A model generated the notes under the pieces. The model ran no database searches. It worked only from the letters and a program-made list of their open reading frames with translations, and was not told the origin of the DNA. A DNA stretch of 64,000 bases from Echinococcus granulosus (taxonomy: Eukaryota > Platyhelminthes > Cestoda > Cyclophyllidea > Taeniidae): positions 168,592 through 232,591 of the forward strand of contig NW_020170403.1 of assembly GCF_000524195.1 (NCBI RefSeq), written 5' to 3'. Shown one piece after another: positions 34,601 to 46,600 of the stretch (position 1 is the first letter of the stretch; each line of letters starts with the position of its first letter). Position numbers and translations under genes: made by a program.

Positions 34601-37600
34601 TTTCCTTAACTCCCCAACCTTCAAGCCGACTCCCTTTTGTGTAACAATTCTTTCAAGTAGTGTAGCATTCACTATCCACGAAATGATAAGCAGTGCACTT
34701 TTTCTGGAAAGTGTTCAACCATTCGAAATGCGAGTAACGGTTTCGGCTAAATCCCGTGGCAGTGTAATTTCCAAGTTATCTCTAAATATTTTATAAGACA
34801 CAGGAAACCATAAATATCTGTACTATGCTAGAACGGAAGGACCAGAAGGCAAATCAGGGTTGCCTTTAAACAACTAACCGCTTAGTGTTACGCTCAGTTG
34901 AAACGAATGAAAGGAGACCACAACAGCACTGTCGTTTAAGTTGAGTGAAAAGCAGTAAATTGGGGTCCTCTAAACGTTATAACTAATCCCCATTGGAAGT
35001 AGGTGTAATGAATTGAAATAAGTGCATCAAGTCTTGGCGTGATGATTGCCAATCCATTTTAAATCATTGAAATACACCCTGGTTTAGGCATTTCTTCATT
35101 TCTTTGAGAAATTTTAGCTCATGCGTTCATCCCTACTACGACTAGAAATTTCAATATGTGCGCGGGTATTTTACGATATTCCAATCTGACCGTAACTTTG
35201 TAATGAAGGTAAGGACAGTTCGGTGACCTGCTAGTAGAAATGGCACAAGCGAAACGCCGACACCGAAATGGTGACCGAAAGCCACAGTGACGGAAGTGCT
35301 CGCGCCATATTTGATTGTAGCGTAAATTTGTCTAATAAGTAACTTTAAACCTTTTGCCTGAAAATTTTCAACGATAGGTGTGCTCGCGAATCTTGCCTTT
35401 TTTTCATGGGATTATAAAGTCCCCTAAAGTGCGTTTTTGGCATTACAGCAGCTATGCGATAACTCTGATAGGCCGTGCAAGTGCGGAGCGTGGCGTAGGG
35501 GTGTCAAACGCGATGTGTAAATGTCAAGTCGAGCTGTGTCTACGCCAAAGTGCTACACCAGTTGCGCATTCACGCATCCACGTTAATTTAATGCCGAGTG
35601 CAGCGTCCGGGAAGTAAAGTTAATTAGCAATGACAATAAAAGCACTGAGTGCGCTTTTTTGGCTCACAAAATCACGCTGTACTTGGTAACATTGTGTCAA
35701 TTTACTGCAAGAGCAGGTTCCGTAGAACGGAGCAAATACATTTTCGGTGGATAGGCAAGCAAAGAAGAACTTTACTTATGACCCTGAAATGGTGGTATTT
35801 TAGATAACCAACTAAGCACGATAATTGGCAACTGGGCTCCTTTTGATAGTAGCTTATCATAGAATGGGTGATGCATTAAAACCATTAAATGCGAGGAACT
35901 ACTTTCGAAAGTTTGGTCATTTTTCATACTTATTTGCTACTTTTTCTGTTCTACCTCATAATTGCATAATAGCTGGCTTTTATTTTGTTCCAAAAAGAAG
36001 CGAGTCGGAACAATTTTCCATTCACTTTTTGTTACGCTTTTGATCGTCAAAAGTTAGGAAGCAAGATGAAAATAGCCAAATAGAATTGGTCCACAGATGA
36101 TGTCGCCATTTATCTAGAAGGAAATTTCATTATTTTTTTTACATTTTATAAACTATGAAACATCTTTTGGTCAAAGGGATTAGTGATTTATAAATAATTC
36201 ACGTGATTTTTAATTAACAGTTGAAAGTTGGATTACTGAACTCAGGCAAAGGTTATCAGGAAGCATCGAATAAACTTTCAAATTTTAAATGCTCATCTGT
36301 AAAACCTAATTTGACTTCTACACTTAGTCTTAGTTTATTAACTTAAAACCACTTTACTAAGCAACTTTTCTACACGATGTTTGTTTATGTGCTTTTAAGG
36401 AAGCGAAACAACGCAGAAGGTGGGTGTTAGAGCGATCTACTGTAACCGTGCGAATTGCCGCTTTACCTTTTCACGTTAATTTTTCCAAAAGAATATTTTG
36501 TCATCTAATTTGAAAGCTCTTTTTGATGCTTCATAAAAATATATTTTAGGTGTTTAAACTATCAATGGCGCATGGAGTCCACCGCACGTCATATGGCATG
36601 AAATTGATGGTTGAGATCCCACTTACTTCAACAAGTGTATGAAGAATTAGGTATTCGATTAAGACCGTGCAATTTTTTCCTTCGTTGAGATTATGAAAGC
36701 CACTTTCTAGAGTTCCGCCTTTATAAAAATTTCTCAAGAGAATAAGGCGGTCTCCCTCCCTTTCGCCTATTCTAAGTAAAATGAAAATATTCTCCCCACT
36801 AAGCTTTGTAATACAGAGTATGATATGAAGTCTTGCGCTGTCTCGAAGTAATATGACTTCCATCCCACTGGCCCACCAGGCGTGAGTATTCTTTAGGAAG
36901 AGGTTTCCTTATACACCTTTAAGTTGTGCCTTGTAGATGTACATTAGCGGCAATTGGCGTTTGGTTTTTAACAAGTGAATAATGCCATCCGCAGCACACC
37001 ACATACACAAAAGCAAGCATTTCACGAATAATAATGAAGTGGTGAGCACTCTAGGACTGTGAGGTGAATATTGGATAGTGGGTGGTTCGGTGATAGCTAA
37101 TGATATGTTCGTCCGCTTAGTGTATCCGTGAAGGGAGTAATGACCAATTTGAGGATCTTTGAGGCTGATTATCATCTGCAAATGCAAGGCATGTGGGTGA
37201 GGTCCACTTGTTTATCTTCTTGTCGCGGTTTTCCTTTCCTNNNNNNNNNNNNNNNNNNNNNNNNNNNNNNNNNNNNNNNNNNNNNNNNNNNNNNNNNNNN
37301 NNNNNNNNNNNNNNNNNNNNNNNNNNNNNNNNNNNNNNNNGATATAAACCATTTATTTCATCACTCACAGTAAACATTGCTTTCAGGAAAATCCTTGGCT
37401 TGTTCTATAGCGACATGCATTTTCTAACTAATGAAGACCAGAGAGTCTTCTTCTACATGATGTAACTATTTTTAAGCTGTGTACTTTTTACACCACACAT
37501 CTAATTACAACACAATTGCTTTTTCTAGGAGTTTCTCTACACCTTTGAAGCCAAATTCAACATGATTTATTAGGCAGATAAGTTTGGATCATATACATCA

Positions 37601-40600
37601 GGTCAGGTCAACCGACATTTGATGAAATGAGGTTGGACCGAAATCAGGATGAAGCAGGCAGAGAGCACAATGTAGAATTCTGTTCTGTGCTTTATGGTAT
37701 ATGAAATTTCAGGAAATGTTTTGTTGTATTTTATAAAATTTATTAAAATATTTCATTAGGCGATGCCGGATTTTAAGAAATCCTTCGGTCACCACTTATT
37801 TGAAAATAGATCCTTTAGGTTAAGGCGCATTCACTCACTGCGGAGGAGCGGTGTGGTATCTTACTCCTTCATGCTTAGCTTTGAGTTATCTCGATTTGAT
37901 TCATCCGATCATTAAAAAAGTAGGCTATTCTAAAGACTTCACAAATTTTTTTAAGAAAAATGTTGATAGGTGCATCTTGCAATTCACCGAGTCATGTCAC
38001 ATCGTGGTGGCCCGCCACTACTCATTTATAGAATAGATCAAACCAATAAGTACTTTATTCTTCAAATTTACTAACCAAAGTTCACTTTTCCTTCAATAGA
38101 ATGCCCGCAAGGCCAGAATTCGCAAAGGTGCGGCATCCGATGTCACCGGCGCTGAAGGTGGTGGTGGTGTATTTTTCTCCCAGGATTCCTCTGGTGCAGA
38201 TTCCGATGCAAATGGAGATGCTGAAGTCTCTATGGTCTCTTCCATCGGTCATCCACCCATTCTCCGCACCACTTTTAGCTCGACGGTCCGTCACCATTCC
38301 ATGCCACCTCATGACAGTCTCCTGCCACCCCAGCCATCACTTATCTCTCCCTCACAGTTAAAAGGTGATGTCGGTGTTAGTGGTGCTGGTGGTGAGGGCC
38401 CGCGGAAACGAAATCAATCCTTTGGAAGTGTCCGATTCTTGCCACAAACCGAGTCACCATGGCTACCGCCTCACTCCTACCAACCGACGAAACGGCAGTC
38501 GATACTGTCGCTGGAGGAACAACGTGTCAACGGAGATAAAGATGAGGATGATACGATGGCTCCCATGACTGTCACTGAGGCTGGTGATGTCGATGACGAC
38601 TCGAGGAAAGCGAAGGGCAACTGCGGAATTCAAATCCGTGTGGATAAGGAAAACAGTCAGTATGAATCTGCGGATCTGACTACCTCACGTCTGGGAGAGT
38701 CTGAGGTGAATTTAAGCACTTTTCAGTCTAACCGTTGTGTCTATAATCGCCTATTTTATTTAAAATACATTCTTCTTTAACACAAAATCATCAGAAAGAC
38801 ATGAAAAGTTTAAACCGGCGAAATACATTGCCAGGATTTGGTGAGAATTCAATATACTATATACGATTTGCAATAATAAAACTGATTGCTTGAGAATAGA
38901 TCCTTCATAGTCGAGCAAAGCACGCCCGCGTGAGGTTTCGGTTTTGAATTCGGTCTTTAGTTCAAAAAGGATTGTTTTTAAAGGGATTCGAGGATGTCAA
39001 GCCTGCGTAGAGTAATTTTGTTAATGAAGTCGGCAAAAATATACTTTCTCATAGCATCTACTTCGTATTTTGGGCTTATTTGCCGGGCGAAGACCATTTA
39101 AATACCTGTATGGCGGCGAGGAGTCTTCGTCATTTATTCTTTACTAATTTTGCGGACAAACAATATTAAAGTTATCTGCGCCGATGTACCTCCCCGATAA
39201 ATGAGAATTTAAGATGTGTCAAAAGGAAAAGTCGGAAGCCTCTACTATTGACCTTGACAACAATAACTTGATACCTTCAATACTGTACCAGAAAGTTTGA
39301 TTGTCGGTAGGTTTTACCGAGCCCTAATCGAGACCACGAGCCAGGAAATCGTCTCAATTTAGCACCTTAAATGAGGACTCTATTATTCCCATTTCAATGA
39401 TGTGTAACTTGCATTTAATTAGTTGATTTCAATGCTGTAGCTGCTTAGACTATCGTTCCCCTTATTACTTGACAAGTTACTCCTAATTATGGGGGACAGT
39501 GCTTTGTGGGTGCGTCTCAGTGTAGGTATTTTAATGGCTCTATCGCTTATTTTCGCAATGCTGTGTCGAGTTAATCACACAAGCAAATACAAACCAAAGA
39601 ATCTTTTCTCCACATAATCACGCATCGATGTTATTTACAAAAACTGTTGCATTTGCGCTTCCACCCATTACTTTCTATTTTTAAGTTGATGTTTTGCACG
39701 CATGCAGCTTCAGACAACAATTCCGCAATTTGGTTGTGCAAAGCTGAATAAGGTGGAAAGAGCACTCCTCCTTTGATTAAGGAGTTGCCTGATGCAAACT
39801 TCTTAAGGGTGGTTTAAATCACCGCCTAATCGCGTAAGAACAGAAGATGACCCCATTCCTACCCATATTGGTGGCATTTATTCACTGTAGGAGCTAAGGG
39901 CGCTGCCTGTAAAAGTTGTTTTTTTTTTAATATCCCTGTGTGTCAGTAGGTGGCAGAGGGCCTTTCCTTCTAGCGGCAATCACTTTTGGAGTCCCTCATC
40001 CTATGCACCGAAAAGGCGTTGCATTCAACGAAGAAAAAGTCCAAGTCTTGTCTTAAATTTACTCAAGCTACAAAACACTCAAAAAAGGACTGATTAAATC
40101 GGTACTACATATTATTATTATTCTAAAACAATGAGAATGTTGGCCTTTGCTTCAATGAAGTGTTACGTGCCTTAGCCCATCAAAAAATTGAAATTATTTA
40201 ATCGTAGTCACTCCAAAAGAATTGCTTTAAATACTCTACTTTAAACATGCATATAGTTTAAAATGTGAGTCATTTTGGTTTGCAATCGCTTGTAGTGTCA
40301 CATATATGTGACATGTGTTCTTTGCCAGTTTACAATAACCGGTTTCGCAAAGTAATTATCTTAATCGAGTTCGTTGAGGCAAAAGCAGCAAAATTATACA
40401 AAATTCACCATTAGAACAAGGATATTTGCGATTTTTAGCTTTGAATCGTATAGCTTTAAATTGGACACATTTTCTGCGGGTTATGATGGTCGATTTTTTC
40501 GGAGACATTCATAGTGAAGCGTTAGATGATTTGATGCTTGTTTCCTTTTTCAAAGGCAATTCACCTTACATTGAAGTAGTCATCTGGTGTGAACACGATT

Positions 40601-43600
40601 TCTTGGGTATTTTTATTTGACTCCAAAGAATTAACCGAGCTCCCAAAAGAGATCTGTGAGAAATGCAAATTCGGCGATGCAATTTCCTTGAAATTTCTAA
40701 AGTTTACCAAAGTTTGCTGGCATTGCGATGCATCTTTTCGATATGATTTTTGGGCGCACTGTTAGTTTGGATTGACCGGCGTTGGAATGTCATCTTGACT
40801 TGGCAAAGTCGGGAATTATTTTTCTCATAATATCCTTTTCGAAGGTCAATTAACTGTCTCTTACTGTTAGCGAATAAGTTCACATCCTGAGTCTTCAAGC
40901 AAAGTAAAGTCTAGGTTTTTTGCATTCGTTTGCATTTATTAAGCAACTTGGAGACTGAAATCTAACCACAGTTCAATAAGGGCTGTTCTATGTTGATTCG
41001 GATAGCTAATACCACCGAAGGAGGGTAAAAGGGGAGTACATTTACCTAACTCTTCAAGGGAAAGTCGACGCAAATGGATTGGGAATTTAGGGTTAGAAAG
41101 TTCCGATTTGAGGAGAACCTCTCATACACCTGTCACTAGTGATGCAGTAGCCGAAGCTGCACTCCTATTGACTAGACTTGACCCCTCATTACTTATCGCT
41201 TACATAATATTTGAAATTTCCAGCACGAGGTCACGTTTTATTACCTCTGCTGATTTTCCCCTCGAATGGGGAGGAATACTTAGACGCGCACTCTAGCTGG
41301 GTGCGTGCCCGATAAAATAAATAACTAAGCAATCAAATCTCATTTCCGTACTCGCCGAATAATCTTTTGTTTGTTAATCAGCCTATCGTAGACGCTCTAG
41401 TGACGGAATGTATCAATTGCTATTCGTATTGGCCTTCTCCTCCGATCTGTTGGACGGAAATTTAAGTAGAAAAAGGAGCAAAGATCGATGAACTCTAGCA
41501 TATTTCATTAATTTTTCAAGTATGTCTTAAATTTTAAATGTCTAAATGAAGTTTGTGATTTGTCATAGCTAGCCAAAAGAAATTCCCCTCAATGTATTTA
41601 AACAATTATAAAGGGTATTTCTTCGAATGACAAAATTCTCTACAATCTTCTGCCTCGAGCGGAGGCATTAGAAATACACCAATTTCCAGTTTAAACTGTG
41701 GCATTGATGCGATTAGATCGGGATGTCTTTATGCCAACCATAATACCCTTCTACAATCCGTCTTTTAGGTGGGTGATGGAACAAGTAACACCCTGTCCGA
41801 TCTTGCAACGAGACACGTTGAGAAGTCAACAATGTCCCTCTTCATTGATGACAGTCACGCCTCTCAACTGGCTAGCCAAAGCAATCAAGACAGGGTCGTG
41901 GAAATACGATCACCTAGCTTACAGACGACGCGACGAGGCCACATCAGTCCCAGCTGTGAAGCCGCGCAATCTGTGATTCGTCAACAGCATAGGCACCTAC
42001 TGAAGTGTCTCCAAATTGTCACGGTAATTTGATTATTTTTTTGAAAAGCCAGCATTGTGTACAGCACGAGGATGCACTCGAGGGTATTGGTATGAATTAT
42101 GAATGCACACACAGCCGTGACAAATAACGGCATGAATGTAAGCCTGCTTCTCAGTTCGTTAAATCGCCCCCCCTCCCCCATATATGTGTGTGTGTTGAAA
42201 GGGAAACCAGAACTATTTATCCCCCTTAAGTGCAAGACAAGCCCATTTTATTCCTACTTCCGCCCATATCAAATTCTTGGCGTTTTATTTTTAGCTAGCA
42301 TAGTTTTTGTAAATCGAGACAAATTCATGTCTTGAAGATTACGCCTCATTTCATTGTCAATTACGAAGTTATTCACAGTTTGTGTTCATTTTACCAAGTT
42401 ATAAATATCAAGCATAGCTTTTGTATAAGGGATAATCTAGAAATGTGATTGAAGTTAAAGAAAGCAGATAAAGAAATAATTTCCGTGGATTGACATGCCA
42501 GCTAGATCACGACCTAGGTACCTAGGTACCTCGTTTCGATTCTTGCCGATCACTTTTTATCTTTGACATGGTATTTATTTGGAGTAGTCCTTTGAAATAA
42601 AGGACTAAATTATACAGAAAGTGCCAACGTTCGGCTGCGTAACTATTAATAGAGTCGTTCGTTTTTTTGATGGGCATAGGGACGGAGACACATTGAGAGA
42701 AATCTTTTAATAGCACCTATTGCGAAACCATAGCTATGGCCATGGGTCACTGCGCTCTCAAATTGGACGGCGCTTTGTACTTTTCTTTCATCATTGAGGA
42801 ATTGTAGATTTGGAAGATGGTTATGAATGTGGTTATAAATATGCACAGAAGGATCGCGAGTTGCCAACGGAAGTGGTAGGGAAATGCTGCCATTACTTTA
42901 AGATAGCAGTAGCGCCTCGAACACTAAAGAGGCAAAGTGAATAAATCTTCAGCTGGAATAGATTGTATTCCTTTACTTGATAATATCATCCTACTAAATC
43001 CTTTGATCTTTTATAAATCTTGGGTTTATGACCCTTAAATAGCAGATAATTAAACCTAGCACAACCGCGCATTTTTAAGGTCTCAATGCATTTTATTAAG
43101 CTGCTTAGTTTCTCACGTCATCGTGTTGAATCAATGGTATGCACACATTTGATTTTTGAACACTTGGGATATTTTTCTTGCGTTTTGCTCAAATAAATCT
43201 GAATTTACAAAATTTAGGAGTGTGCACTACACGTAACGCACAACACCCTCCAATAGCACTACATGGAACGCTTTTTGGTCTTAAAGAAGGACAGAGAACA
43301 TTTGGTGTTCCCTTTTTTATCAATTCATTATCGTTAGCGGCAACTTATTAATAAGACTTAGCGGTAGAAATGCGAAATTGAGGGATTTGAATTAAAATCC
43401 ACCAGGTGGACAATGGAATTGTTGTCCTTCATATTTAAACTTATCAAAGTGCCTGTCTAGAAGGCGTTTGATACCTGCCTCGTTTTAGTATACTATTGCG
43501 TGAGTGAGGCAGTTACACTTTCGCATGTCAATCGCAATTACTTATTTGGCGTTGGGAGATTGATTTGCTGGGCGGCACGAATCCCATCTGCAGTTGGACC

Positions 43601-46600
43601 GGTGCAGCAATTTCGACTGAGCGCAGCGCAGATAGTTGTGAAGGTGTCACATGACTTTTGAATGAAAATGAAGGTGGTAACAAATGTTTCTTTATTTAAA
43701 CAAATTTTGACTGGTACTGGTGCAACTGCAACTTGGTAATGTTTGGGGGGAGATTAATTATTACCAGACTAAGGTGGGGGAACGGAATCAGGCAAATACT
43801 TTACTTTAGGGCAACCTGATAATAAAACTGACCTGTGCTACGCCTCTTGCTTGATAAGGCATTAAAAGCTAGAGTGGAGCACAAAGTGGTGCCGGAACTA
43901 CCAACCTATGCTTTAGTGCACTTTTACACAGGATCTGGGAGAACATTCAACAGCAGGAAGTGTGCTTTCAATGGAGGAGAAGGAGAAGATATCAAGAACG
44001 CGTGCCCTTTCCAATCAGATATCCGGGAGGCTTTGTAACGCCAACCTTCAACCCAAAATCATCTGTTACCTAGATTAGATCTCAAAATGGAATTTTTGGA
44101 AACAGCTTTATTTCATACATGTTTTAATGTACATACATGGGTAAAGAGGGAAGTAATGGTATAATTCCCCTGATGTAGGGTAATAAAACTGTCAACTAAA
44201 TACGTCAAATGGCTTTACGGCATATGTCTGAAGCGCTGAAGTAATATTGACAGCTGAAGCAGTTGTATGGAATGTCAAGAATGTAAAGGAATGGTTTTTT
44301 ATATGTACGAAGAGGCAGCGAGGATAGTGGATCGAGATTTCAAGAATAGAACGCGTCTTGCAGGCCTAACGTTAATTTATCCAGACCGATTAGAAGTAAC
44401 ATTTAAATAAGCTGTCTAGAGTTCAAGTTCATTAGACCCTAGATTATTCATGATGAAAAGGTCCTTATTTTTGCTGTCTGGAATGCTATCACACTTTTTC
44501 CTGTAGAATTGAAACTTAAAGTCGCATTTCATTGGGCACTGCAGTCATCCATCAAGATCATTTATAACCAACGTACAGAAGAGCTGAACGGCTAGAGACC
44601 TACAGTGGACACCATGAACACAAAGTAGTGGGCTCGCTAGTCTTCATGATGAAGAATTACTCGTTGTCGTCAGTTAACATAACTGCCAATAAAGGTGTCG
44701 TGAGCTTTCCCAAAATTACTGTTTGATTTCTCCTCACGACTCATTTACCGGTTGTGGACCAAACAGTATTTGTGGCTAAGATCTACCTCCTCAATACAAT
44801 CCAACTTGGAGGCGCACAAGAAGGAATTTTTCTTGAGGAGCACTTACGAATAATGAACCTCTAGGTAGGAAGTCCTATTCCTAAACGAAAGCGCAAAACC
44901 TCTCGCCTCGGACTTAATTCCGGGAAATTTAACCGAGAGAGGATATGCACTTTAGTTAGGTTAGAAGAGGAGGCGGGAGGGGGCAGAGAAGGAGATGGAA
45001 GGGGTAGAGATGCTGCTTCACCTCATTTCTTCCCCTCTACTCCTCTGATAACATTTTTTCCAAGCTGTAAATGTTTGTCATCATTTTTGGCATTGGCATT
45101 GGACAATCATACGAAATAAAGTACACGGTTGGGAGATAAAAGTGAGACAGACACGGAAGTGTGTTGAACTGGAGCTGAGTTGTTTGCCTTCAGAGACTTG
45201 ACGTTGTATAAAAGTAAAATTTGCAGCATGTATTTGTCTCCTTGGGAGGGGATTTAATTGTAGGTTGTAATAGCGGTTACTTTAAAGGAGTAAAGTGCAT
45301 CTTTTGAAAATTCCTGTACCTGCTTAATATGTTTATATAAGCCGCATCACCTTAATTGGTTTACTTACGAGTACTACTTGGATATGGAGTTGAGGTACCT
45401 CTTTTCATTACAAGCAAATATCGGCCTTGAGTTGTAAACTTACAAACCATAGAACTTCTAGAGTGCCGAGTGAATGGGCTTCTGGTAAGTTTCGTTTTCG
45501 TTTTTTTTACCTTGCATACTTTGGTGAAAGTGAACTACCCTACATTCTGCAGTTTCATGCAAATTTCATTTAGTAAGGAAAAAACCCTTTTGCTTTAGTG
45601 AAAAGCACAACAAAAAAGGCTATTTTTATCAGATCTTCTCATTTATGTTTCAATAGATAGCAACTGTCTTAGTGTTACTAAATTAAATGACATCAAAATG
45701 CTATCTCAAGCGACATTTTTGACTTACACATTGCAAACACTTGCTCAGAAATTCTAATTTTGAGTTAAATAGCTATGCGCACAAAAATTTTGTTAGTATT
45801 GCTAGAGGGCGAGCAATGGCATCTGGGTGGTTGTTGTATCACTCACCCATCTACCTCAACGTCTTGTTACCTACACCATCTTGCATTACACAAGGTAGGG
45901 ATGTATCTTGCTTAGTCCAGTTCCCTTTAAGATAAGCATTCATCTACTCGTAAAAGTTGCCTTTTTATAAAGAGGTGTTATGTCTTTTAAAATATATCAT
46001 ACGAGGGAAATTTAATCACGAAATGTCAAATCCAAAAAGGACGTCGCACACTGGTCTTGTTTTTCAGTAGGTTGTAAGTTTTATCTTTAATTATGTTAAC
46101 AACAATTGTCCTCCCTAGGTTGACTGCACCACTCAATATGGGGAGCGATCGTACCTACTAGAAGTTTTCATACGGGCAACACAGTCCCCCTTGGCATAAG
46201 ATTTTTCCCTTTTTCAGCTTTCAAATGTGCATGGTGCTCTTAAGACAGCTTAGGCGATTCGCCACTGTAAGCACTGCTGATGTATTAAAAGCATGGAGAA
46301 GTAAAGGCGTAGCTTTGTAGGTGGTTAATTAGAAACCACTTATGTACCTTGGATCTTGAATTAGGTCAATTTTGATAACCACAAAGGCTAGAAGGATGAA
46401 AATTGTGGGCTGAGTTACAGATGCTTAATGGGAGTATGGTGCTGTGTGAGACCGATTGGAGACGTAACAATGTTGGTAATTGTGCCAGTGTAAAAGCCTC
46501 TTAGCTACTATGGTCTTTGGAGGCGGTGGTAAGGTATGTGGAAACTACTTGCCATAAAGGTGGCAAACTACAGGAGATCTTTATTCCTTTAAAGATTTGA

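Noticed and set aside
37117..37465. Frames of 81 to 90 codons spanning 37241-37340
   Set aside because: They run through the 100-N gap and are artefacts.
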